Source of the DNA: DATIKM01 sp035477595
GTDB taxonomy: Bacteria > Armatimonadota > Chthonomonadetes > Chthonomonadales > CAJBBX01
Assembly (NCBI GenBank): GCA_035477595.1
Contig: DATIKM010000094.1
Coordinates: forward strand, 1-52,993
Length of the DNA stretch: 52,993 nt
Direction: 5' to 3'
A model generated the notes under the pieces. The model ran no database searches, was not told where the DNA came from, and saw only the letters and a list, made by a program, of their open reading frames with translations. A program made the position numbers and the translations under genes. This document shows positions 13,142 through 21,448 of the stretch, in pieces. The stretch's first letter is position 1, and every line of letters begins with the position of its first letter.

Positions 13142-14635
13142 ATGCCAGACCACGGTGTGTCCGTTCAGGACGGCCTCAGCTTCGACGACGTGCTCCTTGT
13201 CCCTCGCTCAACCTCCCTGACGCCCGCCGAGGTCGACACGCGCAGCGAGATCGCCCGCGGCATCGAGCTCCGCATCCCGATTGTCTCCTCGCCCATGGAC
13301 CGCGTTACCGAGGCGCGCATGGCCATTGCCGTCGCGCGCGAGGGGGGTATCGGCATCATCCATCGGAACATGAGCGTGGAGCGGCAGGTAGCTGAAGTGG
13401 ACAAGGTCAAGCGATCCGAGCACGGCATCATCGTGAACCCGATCTCGCTGTCGCCGGACGAAACCATCGCGGACGCCCTCCAGATCATGGAGCGGTACCA
13501 CATCTCGGGCGTGCCGATCACCGACGGGCGGGGCACGCTTGTCGGCATCCTGACGAACCGCGACATCCGCTTCGAGACAAACTACGGGCGCAGGATCAGC
13601 GAGCTGATGACCTCCGGCGCCAAGCTGGTGACGGCGCCGGAAGGCACGACGCTGGAGCAGGCGCAGGCGATCCTGCAGGAGCACCGCATCGAGAAGCTGC
13701 CCATCGTGGACGGCGGTTTCCGGCTCCTGGGCCTGATCACCATCAAGGACATTCAGAAGATTCGCCAGTTCCCGAACGCCACGAAGGACGGGCGGGGGCG
13801 TCTTCGCGTTGGTGCGGCAATCGGCCCGCTGCGCGATCCCCTTGCGCGGGCGGAGGCACTGGCCGCCGCCGGCGTTGACCTCGTGGTCGTGGACGCTGCC
13901 CACGGGCATGCGCAGGCCGTACTGGACGCGGTGCGCGCGGTGAAGCAGGCATTGCCCGACCTCGCGGTCATAGGCGGAAACGCCGCCACCGCGGACTCGG
14001 TGCGCGCCCTGGCGGACGCGGGGGCCGACGGCATCCGCGTGGGTTTGGGCGCCGGCAGCATCTGTACCACACGGATCGTCTCCGGAGTGGGCGTGCCGCA
14101 GCTTACCGCCGTGATGGAGTGCGCGGCGGCAGCTCGCGAGCGTGGCCTGCCGGTCATCTCGGACGGCGGCATCCGCTTCTCGGGCGACGCCGCCAAGGCG
14201 ATCGCGGCCGGCGCCGCCGGCATTATGGTGGGCAATCTGCTCGCGGGAACCGAGGAAGCGCCCGGAGAGGTCATCCTCTATCAGGGCCGCTCCTACAAGG
14301 CCTACCGCGGCATGGGCTCCGAGGGGGCGCTCCGCGAGGGCTCCAGCGACCGCTACGGGCAGGACCCCCTGGCCCGCTTCGTTCCCGAGGGTGTAGAGGG
14401 GAGGGTGCCCTACAAAGGCGCGGTGTCGGACACGATTCATCAGCTTGTGGGGGGCATCCGCAGCGGCATGGGGTATCTGGGCGCTCGCACGATCCCCGAG
14501 CTGCAGGCGAACGCGCGGTGGCTCAGGGTCACCGGCGCCAGTCTGAGGGAGAGCCACGTCCACGACGTGTGGGTGACCAAGGAGCCGCCCAACTACTCCT
14601 TCGACTACGCGCGCGGCGAGTTCCCGGGCGAGTGA
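13142..14635 (+). CDS. guaB: Inosine-5'-monophosphate dehydrogenase
   Basis: 497 residues, typical length. It oxidises IMP to XMP with NAD+, the committed step of GTP synthesis. The TIM barrel opens with DGLSFDDVLLVPRSTSL; two CBS domains are inserted at about residues 98-205 (nucleotide-sensing regulatory pair); the catalytic loop GAGSICTTRIVSGVGVPQ carries the nucleophile C308; the IMP-binding block ISDGGIRFSGD and the mobile flap region with YRGMGSEGA follow. First gene of a guaB-coaX-dus run. The TATAAT box at 13089 and a small leader hairpin precede it; its promoter region is shared, back to back, with the adenosine deaminase-like gene. Confidence 0.98.
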   Translation: MPDHGVSVQDGLSFDDVLLVPRSTSLTPAEVDTRSEIARGIELRIPIVSSPMDRVTEARMAIAVAREGGIGIIHRNMSVERQVAEVDKVKRSEHGIIVNPISLSPDETIADALQIMERYHISGVPITDGRGTLVGILTNRDIRFETNYGRRISELMTSGAKLVTAPEGTTLEQAQAILQEHRIEKLPIVDGGFRLLGLITIKDIQKIRQFPNATKDGRGRLRVGAAIGPLRDPLARAEALAAAGVDLVVVDAAHGHAQAVLDAVRAVKQALPDLAVIGGNAATADSVRALADAGADGIRVGLGAGSICTTRIVSGVGVPQLTAVMECAAAARERGLPVISDGGIRFSGDAAKAIAAGAAGIMVGNLLAGTEEAPGEVILYQGRSYKAYRGMGSEGALREGSSDRYGQDPLARFVPEGVEGRVPYKGAVSDTIHQLVGGIRSGMGYLGARTIPELQANARWLRVTGASLRESHVHDVWVTKEPPNYSFDYARGEFPGE

Positions 14636-14649
14636 GCGGAGCGGACCGC

Positions 14650-15477
14650 ATGCTGATGACGGTCGATGTCGGCAATACGCACATCACGGTGGGCGCCTAC
14701 CGTGGCGACCGCCTGCTCGCGGACTGGCGTGTGCGGACCGACCGGGAGCGAACGACCGACGAGCACGGGCTGCTGTTCACGCACCTGCTGCAGGCGCGCG
14801 GGCTCGAGGCGGGCGCCGTCGATGGGTTTGCGATGGCGTGCGTTGTACCCACGATGACGCAGACTGTCGCGAAGGTCGGTCCGCGGTACTTCGCCGTGGC
14901 GCCTCTGGTGGTGAGCGCCAAAACGAACCTCGGGCTTCGCGTCCACTACCGGCCTCCGAGCGACGTGGGTGCAGACCGCCTGGTGAACGCGGTCGCGACG
15001 CGCTCCCGCTACGGGGTGCCGGCCATCGTTGTGGACTTTGGCACCGCAACCACCCTCGACGCTATCGACGAGCACGGCGACTACCTCGGCGGCGCCATCG
15101 CGCCCGGCATCGGCATCTCGAGCGATGCGCTCTTCGGCCAGGCCTCTCGCCTCTACCGGGTCGAGCTGAACGTGCCGGAGAACGCCATCGGCCACACGAC
15201 GGTCGAGGCAATGCAGGCAGGCATCCTCTTCGGCTTTGCCGGTCAGGTCGATGCCCTGGTGCGACGGATGCGACAGGAGATGAGCGGGACGGTCCGTGTG
15301 GTGGCCACCGGCGGACTCGCCAGGACCATCGCGCCGCTAAGCGAGACGATCGAGGTTGTCGACCCGCTGCTGACGCTGGAGGGCCTGCGCCTCCTCTGGG
15401 ACCGCGCGCAACTACCAGCGGAGGGTGCTGCAGGCGACGTTCCACAGGTGGCCAGGCCGGCGCGCGGTTCCGCCTGA
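14650..15477 (+). CDS. coaX: Type III pantothenate kinase
   Basis: 275 residues from the ATG at 14650, 14 bases after guaB. The acetate-and-sugar-kinase-like fold is shown by the phosphate motif TVDVGNTHITVG at the N-terminus, the second phosphate block VDFGTATTLDAI (near residue 125) and GGAIAPGIGISSDALF. The enzyme phosphorylates pantothenate with ATP as the first step of CoA synthesis, without CoA feedback inhibition in this type. The loop GADRLVNAVA that binds pantothenate is intact. About 20 C-terminal residues after LLWDRAQL look like a flexible tail. The ribosome binding site (GGAG, 8 bases away) lies just after the guaB stop, so co-transcription is expected. Confidence 0.96.
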   Translation: MLMTVDVGNTHITVGAYRGDRLLADWRVRTDRERTTDEHGLLFTHLLQARGLEAGAVDGFAMACVVPTMTQTVAKVGPRYFAVAPLVVSAKTNLGLRVHYRPPSDVGADRLVNAVATRSRYGVPAIVVDFGTATTLDAIDEHGDYLGGAIAPGIGISSDALFGQASRLYRVELNVPENAIGHTTVEAMQAGILFGFAGQVDALVRRMRQEMSGTVRVVATGGLARTIAPLSETIEVVDPLLTLEGLRLLWDRAQLPAEGAAGDVPQVARPARGSA

Positions 15478-15523
15478 CACCAGTCCCAGGGCGACGCTCC
15501 CCATCCCGCGCATCGCACACGAC

Positions 15524-16600
15524 ATGAACCCAGCAACCCCATCGGACCCATCCCTTCGCGAGCCGCTGGCACGTGCGTTCCGCATCGGCACCGTGGCCAT
15601 CGATCCGCCCGTGCTGCTCGCGCCGATGGCAGACGTGACGAACCGACCCTTTCGGCGGCTCTGCAAGCGGATCGGGGGGTGTGGTCTCGTCTGCACCGAG
15701 CTGGTGAGCGCCCAGGCCCTGTGGTATGGAAGCGAGCGAACACGGCGCATGCTCGAGGTGGCGCAGGACGAGCAGCCTGTCTCGATCCAGATATTCGGGG
15801 CGTCACCCGCCGCGATGGCAGATGGCGCCCGGGCGGCCGTCGATGCGGGCGCCGCCATCGTGGACATCAATATGGGCTGCTGGGTGCCCAAGGTGTGTCG
15901 TCAGGGCGCTGGCGCGGCGCTCCTGCGGGAGCCGGCCGCCGCCATGCGCGTGGTGGAGGCCGTCGTGCGGGCGTCGCGCGTACCGGTAACCGTTAAGCTC
16001 AGGGCCGGCTGGAGCCCGGAGGAGCTTACGGCGGTGAGCCTGGTGCGGCAGTTTGAGCGGCTCGGAGCGCGCGCATTCACGCTCCACGCGCGCACGGCGC
16101 AGCAGGGCTTCACGGGCTCGGCGGACTGGCGCTGGATCACCGAGGTGAAGGAGGCCGTCGGCGTGCCAGTCGTGGGCAACGGCGATGTCCGCACTCCGCT
16201 GGATGCCGAGAGGATGCTTCGGTCTACGGGCTGCGACGGCGTCATGGTCGGGCGCGCCGCCATCGGCAACCCGTGGGCCGTGCGTGACATCGGCGCGCAC
16301 CTGACGGGAGCTGCGGCACCGCCCGCGCCCACGCGGGAGGAGCGCCTCGCGGCCGCACTGGAGCACCTCGAGGGCCTGGCTGGCGACTACGGCGAGGACC
16401 GCGCGGTACGGCACCTGCGCGGGCAGCTTCCGCACTACTTCCGCGGGTGCCCGGGCGCCGCGAGCGCGCGTGAGAAGATCCACCACACGACGACCATTGC
16501 GGGCGTCCGCGAGATCCTGGCGGCGCTTGGCTCCGGCGCGGTAGCCATCGGCCGCGCGCCGGAGGATGCCTGCACGCCAGCGAAGCGTGCGCTCCCGTAG
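15524..16600 (+). CDS. dus: tRNA-dihydrouridine synthase (DusB-like)
   Basis: 358 residues from the ATG at 15524. FMN-binding TIM barrel that reduces specific uridines in tRNA D-loops. Family blocks in order: LAPMADVTNRPFRRLC, VCTELVSAQAL, QIFGASPAAMADGA, the active-site strand DINMGC (C119), KLRAGW, HARTAQQGFTG, GNGDVRTPLDAERM and VGRAAIGNPW. The catalytic Cys is normally followed by Pro (GCP); here it is Trp (GCW-V-P-K-V), with a Pro two residues later. Everything else looks functional. It follows coaX by 46 bases with no clear ribosome binding site at this ATG, so the start is less certain than the gene. A strong hairpin follows 21 bases after the stop. Confidence 0.94.
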   Translation: MNPATPSDPSLREPLARAFRIGTVAIDPPVLLAPMADVTNRPFRRLCKRIGGCGLVCTELVSAQALWYGSERTRRMLEVAQDEQPVSIQIFGASPAAMADGARAAVDAGAAIVDINMGCWVPKVCRQGAGAALLREPAAAMRVVEAVVRASRVPVTVKLRAGWSPEELTAVSLVRQFERLGARAFTLHARTAQQGFTGSADWRWITEVKEAVGVPVVGNGDVRTPLDAERMLRSTGCDGVMVGRAAIGNPWAVRDIGAHLTGAAAPPAPTREERLAAALEHLEGLAGDYGEDRAVRHLRGQLPHYFRGCPGAASAREKIHHTTTIAGVREILAALGSGAVAIGRAPEDACTPAKRALP

Positions 16601-16621
16601 AGGCGGCGAGAGTCCTGGCGC

Positions 16622-16654
16622 GCGCGCCCCGGCTGTGCTACCGCCGGGGCGCGC
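16622..16654. terminator. Bidirectional terminator between dus and hsp20
   Basis: GCGCGCCCCGGC and GCCGGGGCGCGC make twelve perfect pairs around a 9-base loop. It lies between two converging genes and has no T tract on either side. Confidence 0.65.
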
Positions 16655-16682
16655 CCATAGAGATCCCCTGCCGTGTTGCGCG

Positions 16683-17084
16683 CTACGTGAAGCTCACCTC
16701 GACCTTGCGCGGCAACGCAGTCTCCCTCTTGTTCATGCGCAGCGTCAGCACGCCGTGCCTCAGCTCGGCACGGATCGTCGAAGGATCGACCGCGTCGCTC
16801 AGCTCGAACTCGCGGTGGAAGCTCACCAGCTCATACTCGTTGTACACTGCGGCGCCGGGCAGCGACGCCTGAGTGCGCGCGGTGATCGACAGAACGCCAT
16901 CGTTGACCTCGACGTCCAGGTTCTCCTTCGAGACGCCGGGAAGGTCGGCGATCAGAACGAGGCCTTCCGCGGTCTCATAGATATCCACGGGAGGGCGGTA
17001 GAACTGCTCCTGCGCACGGGTGGCCTCCTGGCTCGGCGCGGGCTGCTCGCCCCCGGTATGCACGGGCACGGTCTTCTCTGCCAT
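16683..17084 (-). CDS. Small heat shock protein, Hsp20 family (downstream copy)
   Basis: 133 residues from the ATG at 17084, chosen because GAGGAG lies six bases upstream; an in-frame start 14 codons earlier has none. The alpha-crystallin domain spans about residues 30-133: PPVDIYETAEGLVLIADLPG, then GVLSITA, a FHREFEL segment and ELRHGVLTLRMNK, ending in KVEVSFT. The N-terminal arm is short and Glu/Gln/Pro-rich. It lacks the usual C-terminal I-x-I/V tail. Holdase chaperone that keeps unfolded proteins ready for ClpB/DnaK. It is the third gene after clpB and the first hsp20, 72 bases after the latter, and should be co-induced by heat. Confidence 0.93.
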   Translation of the reverse strand: MAEKTVPVHTGGEQPAPSQEATRAQEQFYRPPVDIYETAEGLVLIADLPGVSKENLDVEVNDGVLSITARTQASLPGAAVYNEYELVSFHREFELSDAVDPSTIRAELRHGVLTLRMNKRETALPRKVEVSFT

Positions 17085-17156
17085 TGTCGTCTCCTCGCGG
17101 TCGTCGTCGCCGTTGGCGCGACGCATCAGGACCAGACCCTCTCGGGGCCGCCGCCC

Positions 17157-17612
17157 TCAGCTCACCGACACCTGGATCTGTCGCGGCTTCGCTGCAGCAG
17201 GCTTGGGTAACGTGATGGTCAGCAGCCCGTGGGCGTACTGAGCCGTGGCTCCGTCAGCCTCGACGTCATTGGGCAGATCGACGGTTCGCACGAAGCGGCC
17301 GGCAGCGCGCTCAGACCGGTGGAACGCCTCGCGCGGCACATCTGCGGGTCCCGGCTTCTCGCCGCTGATCGTGAGAGCGTTGCCGTGCACCGTGAGGTTG
17401 AGACTATCGGGGTCGATGCCCGGTGCGAGCGCCTGCACATAAACGTTCTCGCGGTCCTCGCCGAGGTTGATGAGTGGGTAGGACCGGGCCGAGCGGCCCG
17501 GCAGGAACGACATCTGCCGACGCCCGGGCGCGCTGCCCTCGCTGAGCCCAAGCGCCCGGCTCAACTCACGATGCATCTGCTCGAGCTGGGTGAACGGGTC
17601 GTACGAACGCAT
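17157..17612 (-). CDS. Small heat shock protein, Hsp20 family (upstream copy)
   Basis: 151 residues from the ATG at 17612, with AAGGAG six bases upstream. The N-terminal arm MRSYDPFTQLEQMHRELSRA is the usual start of bacterial class A small heat shock proteins. The alpha-crystallin domain follows with YPLINLGEDRENVYVQALAPG, NALTISGEK, RFVRTVDLPNDVEADGATAQ and HGLLTITLPK. The C-terminal IQVSV matches the I/V-x-I/V motif used for oligomer assembly. It differs clearly from the second copy in both arms, so the pair may form mixed oligomers. It begins 55 bases after clpB, on the same strand. Confidence 0.95.
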   Translation of the reverse strand: MRSYDPFTQLEQMHRELSRALGLSEGSAPGRRQMSFLPGRSARSYPLINLGEDRENVYVQALAPGIDPDSLNLTVHGNALTISGEKPGPADVPREAFHRSERAAGRFVRTVDLPNDVEADGATAQYAHGLLTITLPKPAAAKPRQIQVSVS

Positions 17613-17667
17613 GGTTGGCTCCTTTCCGTCATGAGCGCGTGCAGCGCTCGCTCGCCAAACAACAACG

Positions 17668-20295
17668 CTAGACAACGCTGTCCTGGGCGCGGGCCGACGG
17701 CTCGACGACCAGCCTGCCTTCGCGCACGTCGACCGCGATGGCGGATCCGTCGGGCACATCGCCTGCGATCAGCGCCCGCCCGATCTTGGTCTCCAGGGTG
17801 CGCTGAATGAGTCGCTTGAGCGGACGCGCGCCGTAGACCGGGTCGTAGCCGGTCTCGGCAAGGTGCTGCCTGGCGGCGCGGGTCACGGTGAGCGCGATCG
17901 ACCGGTCGTCGAGCCTCCCCTGCACGTGGGCCACCTGGAGATCGACAATCTGCTCGATCTCGGCCAGGGTGAGCGGCTTGAACAGCACCACGTCATCGAT
18001 GCGGTTGAGAAACTCCGGCCGGCAGTGCGCCTCCAGTTCTTCCAGCACGCGGGCGCGCGCCGTCTCTGTCAGCTCGCCGCGGTCCGTCGCGCCCGCGAGC
18101 AGGTGATGAGAGCCGAGGTTGCTGGTCAGGATGAGTATCGTGTTCCTGAAGTCCACGGTACGGCCCTGCGCATCCGTGAGGCGCCCATCGTCAAGTATCT
18201 GAAGCATCACATTGGCGACATCAGCGTGGGCCTTCTCGAACTCGTCGAACAGGACCACGCAGTACGGATGGCGCCGCACCGCTTCGGTGAGCTGCCCGCC
18301 CTCGTCGTAACCGATGTACCCGGGCGGCGCGCCAATGAGCCGGGACACGGTGTGCCTCTCCATGTACTCCGACATGTCGATGCGCACCATGTGCGCCTCG
18401 GAGTCGAACAGCGCCTCGGCGAGCGCCCTTGCCAGCTCCGTCTTACCGACGCCCGTCGGGCCCAGGAAGATGAACGAGCCGATCGGCCTCATCGGGTCCT
18501 TGATGCCCGCTCGCGCCCGGATGACGGCGTCCGTCACCAGCCCGATGGCCTCGTCCTGCCCGATCACGCGCTTGTGAAGCACCTCGTCGAGACTCAGCAG
18601 CTTCTCGCGCTCGCCCTCGACGAGGCGCGAGACCGGCACGCCTGTCCAGCGCGAGACGATCTCCGCGATCTCGTCTTCGGTGACCTCCTCGCGCAGCAGA
18701 CGGGCGCCGTCGGACTGCGCCATGCGCGCCTCCTCGTCTCGCACCTGCCGGTCGAGGTCAGGCAGACGGCCATGGCGAAGCTCGGCGGCGCGCTGCAGAT
18801 CGTAGTCGCGCTCGGCGACCTCGATGCCGTGCCGGACCTGCTCGATCTCCTCGCGCAGCGCCTGCACGCGCTTGATCGCCAGCTTCTCGTTCTCCCACTG
18901 TGCGCGCATGGCGTCGCCGCGGGCGCGAAGGTCGGCGATCTCCTTGCGAAGAGGCTCGAGGCGCTCCTGGCTGGCGCGGTCTTTCTCCTTCTTAAGCGCC
19001 TGCTCCTCGATCTCGAGCTGCATGGTCCGCCGGGTGATCTCGTCGAGCTCGCCCGGCATCGAGTCGATCTCCGAGCGGATCATGGCGCACGCCTCGTCGA
19101 CGAGGTCGATCGCCTTGTCGGGCAGAAACCGGTCCGACACGTAGCGGTTGGACAGGACGGACGCGGCCACCAGAGCGTTGTCCTGGATGCGGACGCCATG
19201 GTGGACCTCGAACCGCTCGCGCAGCCCCCGCAGGATGGAGACAGTGTCCTCCACCGTGGGCGGCTCCACAAGGACGGGCTGGAAGCGTCGCTCGAGGGCG
19301 GCGTCCTTCTCGACATGCCTGCGGTACTCGTCGAGCGTCGTGGCGCCGATGCAGTGGAGCTCTCCGCGGGCCAGCATCGGCTTGAGCATGTTGCCGGCGT
19401 CCATCGAGCCCTCGGCGCGTCCCGCTCCCACGATGGTGTGCAGCTCATCGATGAACAGCAGGATGCGTCCGTCGCTCTGCTTGATCTCATTGAGGACAGC
19501 CTTGAGGCGCTCCTCGAACTCGCCCCGGTACTTGGCTCCCGCGATCAACGCGCCCATGTCGAGCGCGAAGAGCGACTTGTCGCGCAGTCCCTCGGGCACG
19601 TCGCCGCGGACGATGCGCTGGGCCAGGCCCTCCACAATCGCTGTCTTGCCCACGCCGGGCTCGCCGATCAGCACGGGGTTGTTCTTGGTCTTGCGGAGCA
19701 GGATGCGGATTGCCCGCCGGATCTCGCTGTCTCGGCCGATGACTGGATCGAGCCTGCCGCTGCGAGCCTCGTCGACGAGATCGCGACCGTACCGGGAGAG
19801 GGCCTCGTAGGCGCCCTCCGGCGTGGCGCTCGTAACGCGCTGGTGCCCTCGGATCGAGGTGAGCGTGTCGAGGAGTCGCTCCCGTGTGATGCCGGCATCA
19901 GCCAGGAGACGGCCAGCATCGGTCGCGCGCCCCTCATCGACGAGCGCGAGGAAGACGTGCTCGACGCTCACGTACTCGTCGCGCAGCCGTTTGGCCTCAT
20001 CATCCGCTGAGACCATCAGTTGTCCAACGCGAGGTGACAGGTAGACCTTGCCGGGCTCGACGCCCGGGCCAGAGATCCGGGCGCGCCGCGACAGCGCCTG
20101 CCGAACGCCGTCCACCAGCGCCTTGAGGGGCGCGTCCATGCGATCGACAAGGCGTGGCGCCAAGCCGTCGGGCTGCGTCAGGAGCGCGAGCAGAAGGTGC
20201 TCGCCGTCGATCTCCGCGTGCCCGAGGCGCGTGGCCTCAGTCTGGGCAGTTGCCAGTGCTTCCTGTGTCTTCTCGGTGAGCCGGCCAGGGTCCAC
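17668..20295 (-). CDS. clpB: ATP-dependent chaperone ClpB
   Basis: 875 residues, full length for ClpB. The start is a GTG at 20295 with GGAGG five bases upstream. Domains: Clp N-domain (1-145), first AAA+ module with Walker A GEPGVGKT (211-218), a long coiled-coil middle domain (about 405-520; the feature that separates ClpB from ClpA/ClpC), second AAA+ module with GPTGVGKT, and a C-terminal D2-small domain. There is no ClpP-binding IGL/IGF loop visible, as expected for a disaggregase. It threads aggregated proteins through its pore for refolding together with DnaK and the two small heat shock proteins encoded directly after it. A HAIR-like palindrome upstream suggests HspR-type control. Confidence 0.98.
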   Translation of the reverse strand: MDPGRLTEKTQEALATAQTEATRLGHAEIDGEHLLLALLTQPDGLAPRLVDRMDAPLKALVDGVRQALSRRARISGPGVEPGKVYLSPRVGQLMVSADDEAKRLRDEYVSVEHVFLALVDEGRATDAGRLLADAGITRERLLDTLTSIRGHQRVTSATPEGAYEALSRYGRDLVDEARSGRLDPVIGRDSEIRRAIRILLRKTKNNPVLIGEPGVGKTAIVEGLAQRIVRGDVPEGLRDKSLFALDMGALIAGAKYRGEFEERLKAVLNEIKQSDGRILLFIDELHTIVGAGRAEGSMDAGNMLKPMLARGELHCIGATTLDEYRRHVEKDAALERRFQPVLVEPPTVEDTVSILRGLRERFEVHHGVRIQDNALVAASVLSNRYVSDRFLPDKAIDLVDEACAMIRSEIDSMPGELDEITRRTMQLEIEEQALKKEKDRASQERLEPLRKEIADLRARGDAMRAQWENEKLAIKRVQALREEIEQVRHGIEVAERDYDLQRAAELRHGRLPDLDRQVRDEEARMAQSDGARLLREEVTEDEIAEIVSRWTGVPVSRLVEGEREKLLSLDEVLHKRVIGQDEAIGLVTDAVIRARAGIKDPMRPIGSFIFLGPTGVGKTELARALAEALFDSEAHMVRIDMSEYMERHTVSRLIGAPPGYIGYDEGGQLTEAVRRHPYCVVLFDEFEKAHADVANVMLQILDDGRLTDAQGRTVDFRNTILILTSNLGSHHLLAGATDRGELTETARARVLEELEAHCRPEFLNRIDDVVLFKPLTLAEIEQIVDLQVAHVQGRLDDRSIALTVTRAARQHLAETGYDPVYGARPLKRLIQRTLETKIGRALIAGDVPDGSAIAVDVREGRLVVEPSARAQDSVV

Positions 20296-20356
20296 ATCCG
20301 CCTCCGTTCCCGCGCCAGCCGCGCCCGACGCTCATTGCACTATACCACGCATGAGA

Positions 20357-20377
20357 CTTGAGTGCTATATAGTCAAT
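20357..20377 (-). promoter_or_regulatory. HAIR-like operator upstream of clpB
   Basis: CTTGAGT-N7-AGTCAAT on the plus strand. The HspR site HAIR is CTTGAGT-N7-ACTCAAG; the left half is identical and the right half matches five of seven, with the spacing exact. A -10-like TATAGT follows toward clpB at 20344-20339. HspR, a MerR-type repressor, controls clpB and dnaK in actinobacteria and some other phyla. No hspR gene is in this window. Confidence 0.55.
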
Positions 20378-20462
20378 GTATGTCGAATCCTACGGAGCGG
20401 AGGGCCGAGAGGTTCCGGTGCCGCGGCCCAGCCGACGAAGTTGCAGGGGCCGATCGATCGTG

Positions 20463-20491
20463 TTGACTCTTGGTAACAGGTGTGGTACGAT
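20463..20491 (+). promoter_or_regulatory. Promoter for the sigma factor gene
   Basis: TTGACT (20463-20468), 17 bases, TACGAT (20486-20491). The predicted start near 20498 gives a leader of about 77 bases. It looks like a housekeeping promoter, not an auto-regulated ECF one. Confidence 0.66.
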
Positions 20492-20574
20492 GAACCGGTT
20501 TCCCAGGCCTTGTGCTGTGGCGGACGGCTCTGCCGTCGTCCCACCGCTGCAGCCCCCCATCACAGGCGATCGCA

Positions 20575-21273
20575 ATGGATACGCCATCCGGCGCCGGTCC
20601 GTTCGGACAGGCGCCACCGGGCGTTAGGCGGGTCAGCACCGATGACCCCGACCTGCCGTCTGTCCTGCGCTGCCAGCGCGGGGAGCCCCAGGCGTTCGTG
20701 CATCTCTGGCGGAAGTACCACGATCCGCTGCTGCGCTTCTTCTACTCGCGCACCGGCGACTTCCACGAGTCTCAGGACCTTGCCAGCCTCACGCTGACCA
20801 CCGCGATGCGCGCCACCGCCGGGTTCCGGGGCACGAGCCGGACCGATCCAGACGCCTGCTGCCAGTACCGCACTTTCGTGCTCACCATCGCCCGCAACAC
20901 GCTGTCCGGCTGGCGGAAGAGACGCGGGCGGAGGCCTGAGCTCCCGTCCGGCGCGCTGTCGGTCGATTGGGGCGGCGCGCCCGATGCGTCGGCAGGCGGT
21001 TGGCGCGAGAGCCGCCCCCACGACGGGGGAGACCGCGCCTTCTCCGACATCGGAGACCGCGAGGCGGTTTGCCTGGCGCTCTGCGAAGTGCCGTCCGATG
21101 TGCAGTTTCGAGCGCTGTTCTACCGGTACTTTCTGGACCTGTCGCACCAGGCGATCGCGGAGCTGACTGACATCCGCCCGGAAAGCGTGAACACCAGGCT
21201 GCAGGAAGCGCGCCGAACGGTCGCGCGCACCTACCGCCGCATTGGCGAGGCTGAGCAGCCGGGACAGGCCTGA
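20575..21273 (+). CDS. RNA polymerase sigma-70 family (ECF-type) sigma factor
   Basis: 232 residues from the ATG at 20575 (AGGCGA seven bases upstream). Region 2 starts near residue 38: FVHLWRKYHDPLLRFFYSRT, then HESQDLASLTLTTAMRATAGF and the region 2.4-like FVLTIARNTLSGWRKRRGR. Region 4 lies at about 165-225: FRALFYRYFLDLSHQAIAEL with the helix-turn-helix DIRPESVNTRLQEARRTVAR. The linker between regions 2 and 4 is long (about 55 residues, Gly/Arg/Asp-rich), and the normal region 2.2 acidic core is altered (SLTLTTAM in place of QETFLRA), so core binding may be weaker. No classic zinc-finger anti-sigma gene follows. First gene of a rightward series of eight. Confidence 0.85.
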   Translation: MDTPSGAGPFGQAPPGVRRVSTDDPDLPSVLRCQRGEPQAFVHLWRKYHDPLLRFFYSRTGDFHESQDLASLTLTTAMRATAGFRGTSRTDPDACCQYRTFVLTIARNTLSGWRKRRGRRPELPSGALSVDWGGAPDASAGGWRESRPHDGGDRAFSDIGDREAVCLALCEVPSDVQFRALFYRYFLDLSHQAIAELTDIRPESVNTRLQEARRTVARTYRRIGEAEQPGQA

Positions 21274-21448
21274 CGGCGTAGCCCGAGCGTTCGGGCGCCG
21301 ACAACCGGATAGCGCTGGCCGGGGTCCCCACCGGCCGCCATCGCCCGCCTCGCCGCGACGCGGATCGCCCGTGCCACTCCCGCGTCGGGGCGGCGCGAGG
21401 CGTCTGTTCTGGGGCAGTTGGCGCTCGGCGCCACGGACCGTTGAACGG

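Noticed and set aside
17863..20010. Long open frame (about 715 codons) on the plus strand opposite clpB
   Set aside because: Shadow of a GC-rich gene: no ribosome binding site, His/Arg/Val-rich composition, and the minus strand is unmistakably ClpB.
21281..21296. GCCCGA-GCGT-TCGGGC hairpin after the sigma gene as a terminator
   Set aside because: Only six pairs, no U tract, and the following genes run the same way with no own promoter seen.
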